Source: Acholoe squamosa (Eukaryota > Annelida > Polychaeta > Phyllodocida > Polynoidae). From it: a stretch of DNA of 64,000 nt. A program made the position numbers and the translations under genes. Below, piece after piece: positions 59,024-64,000 of the stretch. The notes below the pieces were generated by a model that had not been told where the DNA came from, searched no databases, and saw only the letters and a program-made list of their open reading frames with translations. The DNA is taken from assembly GCA_949317995.1 (NCBI GenBank), contig OX439044.1:30452733-30516732 (forward strand). The letters run 5' to 3'. Position 1 is the stretch's first letter. Every line of letters begins with the position of its first letter.

Positions 59024-59290
59024 CACTGAAAACCTAGAAGTTCTGAAACTAGTCAGCGGTGATCACTTTAGGTCCTCAAGTTGACGATACCTAAAACTAC
59101 AGCTTTAGGTAGTCAAAATGAATATGACGACTCTGTACTGTCAGTATTGTCATCCTGATGACTCAGGTCGTCAGGATGACGACCTAAAGTGGTCATTTTG
59201 ACTACCTAAAGCTGTAGTTTTAGGTATCGTCAACTTGAGGACCTAAAGTGGTCACCACTGACTAGTTTCAGAACTTCTAGGTTTTCAGTG
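59024..59290. mobile_element. Foldback element J, copy 2 (98-bp arms)
   Basis: Arms of 98 bases starting CACTGAAAACCTAGAAGTTC match with two mismatches; the centre is about 70 bases. The arms contain TCAAGTTGACGATACC. No clear target duplication. Confidence 0.85.
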
Positions 59291-60662
59291 TGGCATCCTA
59301 TCAGTGGAGAACATTGTCAGTGTTGGGTAGCACATGAAATGTGGCACATTGCTGCCATTGGTATTAGGCACTGGGCTACTTACACTGACGTTAAAACTTG
59401 TAATGCGAAGGATTATAGCCGTGTGTGTGTTGGGGGGGGGTTGAGAAGGGCGTTACTACTGCTGCATGTTATGGTGGTATAGCGAACGGCGGAAGGAGGG
59501 AGGGCAGAGGCCGGATGTCCTGAATGGAGTGCCTGGAGGATATCTGCGACCTCACGAGGGCCCTTTACGGATCAATACCCTTCTCCTGAGGCAGCATGAC
59601 TCTGTAGTAGATGTGAAACGACCTCTCAGACCACTCCCCCTCCCACTCACCATCTACCTCTGCCACCCATCCACCCACCCTTAGCAAACCTACTCCATTG
59701 CTTCAGCGGCCGTGTGCATGAGAAGAGAATGGTGGAGTGGATATAAATAATAAGCTTTGGTCAAGGATAAGACTGTGATGTCTTATCTACCCTTGGTGAA
59801 AAACTTATCATTGCAAATTTTGAAGTTATGTACACACATATATATACTGATCAATTCACGCTTTTACAGAACTATGCATTTTCCTTTTGAACTATGGTAG
59901 CACACACACTATCAGACCGCATCAAGGGTTTCACAATAGAGTACTTCTATTTCTGGAATACAGTGGTGGCAGCTGTAGGCACAACACAAATGACCCGAAC
60001 TGGATTGTGCTGAAGCTACTACAACGGTCTTAATAGCCCATTTACAATTGCGACTAAGAGTGCCGATCTGGCCACCCCTTTAGAACTTCGGGAGACTTAC
60101 AGGAAGAACATGTTCCTTGCATACGTGGCTATATTGATCACTTGCCCTAGCAACAGAAATTAGTTTAAGACTCGGCAGATATTATGCCATATTAATATAA
60201 AAATACATATATTTTATTTATCACGAAACTATTTCCCTTTCAAAACAGAAACAGCCTTAATCGACTCGGAATTGATGACTCAAATTAGATACAGGATATC
60301 AAGTCCACGGTAGTTCTAAGTTAACAATCTAATTGGAAGATTCAGTTACAATGAAAACTTATACAGCTACCGTATAGATCGCGAGCCTCTTGTGGGGGTA
60401 CCTGATCTGGACGTTCTTTCCCAAGACTGTGATGCCAGCTCCCTTTTAAATCCTGCCACAGAGTCCACAGATTCCGGGGCTCAGTTCGCCTCAACTACGG
60501 TTGTGTGAGGTGTCTGTGCCTACTATGGTAGCTCTACCAATCCACCATACCTGATGTCGTTTGCAGAACGAATTATCCTGTTAGTGTCATACCACCTGTT
60601 TTGATCATGCTTGTGTCCACTGAACAGGACTCGAGTTGGGAACGTTCACAACTTGGGCAAGG

Positions 60663-60890
60663 AGAACGTGATTATCTCCTGAAAATGTAGACACGGCAGA
60701 ACATCTTATACTCGAGAAAAAAAAAAAACATGTCCAGTTCCTGGGAATATCCTGAGTCTTTCCTGGGAATATCCCGAATCTTTCCCAAGAAATTCCCGAG
60801 CCATTTATGAGATCTAGACTAGAGAACAGTTACTTTCTAGAGTATAAGATGTTTTGGCGTGTCTACATTTTCAGGAGATAATCACATTCT
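60663..60890. mobile_element. Inverted-repeat element, about 55-bp arms (228 bp)
   Basis: AGAACGTGATTATCTCCTGA at the left pairs with TCAGGAGATAATCACATTCT at the right; the pairing continues through ATGTAGACACG and CATCTTATACTC with few mismatches. The interior repeats TCC(T/C)GGGAATATCC(T/C)GA words. Confidence 0.8.
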
Positions 60891-62155
60891 TAATTCTTGT
60901 TGTATTCACAAGTGGGGACTCGGGAAATTCCTGAGTAATTCTCGAGATCTTGTTCAGTGGGATCTGTGAACGATCACCAGTAATAGTACTATCGGCCCTA
61001 CAAACGATGTCATAATACTAAAAATCGAGTGTGAGTAGTCTTAGCATCTTGTGAAATAGTCTCCAGGGCACGACAGTGAGACCGCTGGTCTAAATGTTGG
61101 TTTGATGTAACAGCCCATGAACATCGGATAGTACAGGGATACGAGACCCTCCTGACGGTAAGTTAGCCGGCTAAGGTAACCCTGCACTCGTTTTCTATTG
61201 CCACACCTACACCTGACACCAAGCGGGTGCATGGGTACACTATCAACCCCAATTGTAAATTATAAAGACCACTGTACTAAGTATCGTTAGAACCCACTGT
61301 TGGGTCATTAGATTTGTACTAGCAGTAACTACCACTGTTTTTCTAAAATAAAAGCAATCCAATGGTAAAAGCTACCCGCGGCCCGACAGTGTATGATGTA
61401 CACGTGCATCCTTTTACTCGATAGCTTATCTTATTATATGAGGAATTTGGCACACATCTGAATTCTTCAGTTCTCCAGGTTTGGCTCTCGTGCGTTTTTT
61501 TGTTGCTTCAAAAGCCCATTATTGTTGCATAAAGGCCACAGATAAATGCCTCTCCACTGTCAAAGGAATATCATTCTTTGCCGATTGTCACAGAGATTCT
61601 TCAACCAATATACTTGATAATGCCTTCCTTGTGATATTGTTTCAGATCAAGATACTTGAGGGTATAACCCAAACCACTGAGCACCAATTGAGGGTCCCAA
61701 AAAAGACACCTAGCCTATAAGTTTGAGAATGGCATGGCTTATTAATGTATAAAGGGCCCCTTCTCTAAATTGAGCACAGGGCTGTAAAAGGTAGTCCACC
61801 CATGACTCGAACACTCTAAATGGTTAATTGGTACATGGACTTAAAGTAAGTCGACCACACCACCTTTAAAAAATTAATTTTCATAAGCTGTGAATATTGT
61901 TTATGGTCTATACAAGAATATCATTTTAGATATTTCAGCCTAGGGTGGTGGACCAAAGGTAGCAGCGAGAGAGTTTGAGCTATGAGAGGATCACCCCTGT
62001 TTACCGCAGATCCTCGCACGTGGCTTATACTCCAGAATTACATTATCTGCATCCTAAAGAATTTAGCTCAAGTCAGGGCGTGTCTTATAGGTGAGGATTT
62101 TACACTATAGAACAGTACAAAAGTGACCGCAAGTTGACCCTAAATCAAGGTGCGT

Positions 62156-62158
<3 letters not shown>
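60891..62158. other. No gene seen
   Basis: AT-rich sequence with no supported exon, RNA gene or long repeat. Confidence 0.35.

Positions 62159-62216
<58 letters not shown>
62159..62216. repeat. (AT)n microsatellite
   Basis: Fifty-eight bases of alternating A/T. Confidence 0.95.
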
Positions 62217-62219
<3 letters not shown>

Positions 62220-62499
62220 AGGGGCGTCCTATACTCAAGGACCAATATTCAGGTGCATCTTACTGCCTGTGACCCTTTGCCAATTTCGCTACAGCGATCC
62301 TCAAAGGACAAGCAAGGTAATTGTCTGTCCAAATGAGAATCTTCCGAAGATTGTGCTAGTTCGAGAAAACATTTGATTTCACTAGACTTGACATTCTCCC
62401 TCATAGCGTCTGTGTCTGGGAGTAGAGAGGCGGCCAAATAGTTATATAGATCTCGTGTAAATAGTAGAGCCAGCAGCGCAAGAACACTATACAAGGTTC

Positions 62500-64000
62500 A
62501 AACATAGGTGTATGTATAATAGTTTATCACCATATATGCATTGTGATATGTATTTTCTGAATGGTACCTAAATGGAAAAGGATAATGTAAACAATGCATT
62601 CAGGTCTGTGTCAGTGATTTGTTTAAGCTGTAACAAAGTAAACCAATTAAAGTTGTCCACCTGCGATAGATGATTAGTAAAGGAGAAATGAAATATGTTA
62701 CAGTAAGCCTAGAGCAATGGTAGTATTCTATTGGAGTCGGCCAATTGCACAAGACCAAGAACACACCCAGCTTAATCCTCAATACTTTATTAACTATACT
62801 ATAGGAAATACATTATGTCAAGTTTATTGAAGTCGACACCAATGTGTAGAAAATTGAAAAGGCATGTTAATTTAGCCACAAATCATAGCTAAGCTTCTTA
62901 ACTAACATAGGTCATCCCAAAATGACGTGTTTTTTTTCTAACCAACTCCTCCTATGTTATAAATGCAGTCTTTGATAGTAAGATATTACAACATACATAC
63001 GGTGTTACATACCACATACCAATCAGATTTGGCTTATTTCTGATCATCCTTTGCAAGGGGAGTCCACAAAGGATTTCTTTGTAAATCTTGCACAAATTAT
63101 CCTAATGAGAGAATATCAAGCTTATCACTTACTTAGCTATTAGTCTAGCATTAGCTGAAAAATATGTAAACAACCACTAAATACTGATTATGGAAAATTG
63201 CACCCGTACATGTCCCACAGGTCTTCGAGTAATCTACTAAATTATGTCCCGCAAAGTGGAGGCTCCACTACGCTACATTCTCATGAAATGTTATCCCTAT
63301 AGTGCCTAAGGTATAGGCTGCTGACATTCTTTTATTGTAAACATGAGATTCAAAATTGTAAACATGAGAATTCAGGGGTCATTTCATGGTGATCTCTGTC
63401 CTTGTGTGCCATATTTACAAACTAACCTGCACCTGCATAGACTCTGTGATTGGGTTGGAGTTCAATATATAAACATCAACACAGCAAAATATAAATAACA
63501 ACACATCAGTTACACAGATCGCAGGGTCTTGTACTGTAAAAATCAAACCTGTCTGATATTGAGTTGCACATAGAGTCATCAGTGTGAAAGTCTGCAATAT
63601 TTACATTAGGTCAGCTTGATTTAGTAAACAAAAACATCTTTTTTGACAACAGAAGCATGCCTGAAATTGCACATAATGACACCCTAACATAAAAAATGGC
63701 TCCTTTAACATGCAACTTCTACCTTGCAATGATAACAAATGCCACTTTGAGTCTTTGTTTGTGTCTCATTTTGTGAGAATAGCTCCAGTTCTCTGCAAAA
63801 GTCGCGTAGTGGAGCCTCACCTTAAAAGCTTCAGAACAGTCAAGGATGTTCCGGTGTTCTTGAATAAGCTATGTGACTGAGATGTTTCCTAATAGTATTT
63901 ATACCCATGGTCCACTAGGCCTCTATTACCGGATTGTACATAGGCTTTGTATGGCTCATTCGCGCGGTATAGGCCAAGTGGATTATGGTTTTAAGGGAGG
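62500..64000. other. No supported gene
   Basis: AT-rich. Ends with an imperfect inverted pair (63909-63987, TCCACTAGGCCTCTAT against ATAGGCCAAGTGGA) related to the palindrome at 33395. Confidence 0.35.

Noticed and set aside
60372..60480. Minus-strand fragment resembling the end of a non-LTR reverse transcriptase (SVAGFKREL)
   Set aside because: Only about 12 residues of likeness and no upstream reverse transcriptase sequence.
62270..62494. Minus-strand open frame of about 75 codons ending near a GTAAG donor
   Set aside because: Residue mix looks coding, but I found no phase-compatible exon on either side and no family.

Overview
The window looks like nuclear DNA of an animal, most likely a marine invertebrate. 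It is about 60% A+T, with short exons bounded by GT/AG introns, an animal-type TRPV channel, a Ty3/gypsy LTR retrotransposon, (AT)n microsatellites and many short inverted-repeat elements. I cannot fix the phylum: lancelet, hemichordate, echinoderm and lophotrochozoan all remain possible. Coding sequence is sparse and most of the window is intron or repeat.

Layout. 0.17-1.56 kb is a 172-bp satellite: two diverged inverted units, then six units that look identical. 3.55-6.40 kb (+) is the 3' part of a TRPV-like channel gene in three exons, with its 5' end missing. 6.4-18 kb is non-coding DNA carrying MITE families (labelled A, B and C here), a cluster of four tRNA-like modules and microsatellites. 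At 18.7 kb (-) there is a candidate signal-peptide first exon. From 31.14 down to 21.2 kb (-) five exons with matching phases build a complete secreted ML-domain protein (MD-2/NPC2/GM2-activator fold). Its last intron holds a 6.6-kb Ty3/gypsy element (21.49-28.11 kb, opposite strand) with LTRs differing at one base, a textbook -1 frameshift site between gag and pol, two nonsense codons in gag and a 328-bp insertion that breaks the integrase.

31.2-37.6 kb holds foldback elements and a nested pair of inverted-repeat elements. 37.7-39.2 kb (+) is a CpG-rich promoter-like stretch followed by a predicted three-exon gene for a 111-residue protein with an N-terminal hydrophobic segment. 39.3-46.9 kb holds more MITEs, including a piggyBac-like one with TTAA target sites. 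46.9-47.9 kb (-) is a broken copy of a transposon-associated reading frame. 48-64 kb has a 163-bp and a 125-bp tandem array, a 1.02-kb local duplication, several long-arm foldback elements and a second promoter-like cluster at 52.8-52.9 kb.

The genes are unrelated in function: a cation channel, a secreted lipid-binding-type protein and a small membrane or secreted protein. The strongest recurring theme is transposition, above all short non-autonomous inverted-repeat elements, several sitting in introns of the predicted genes.
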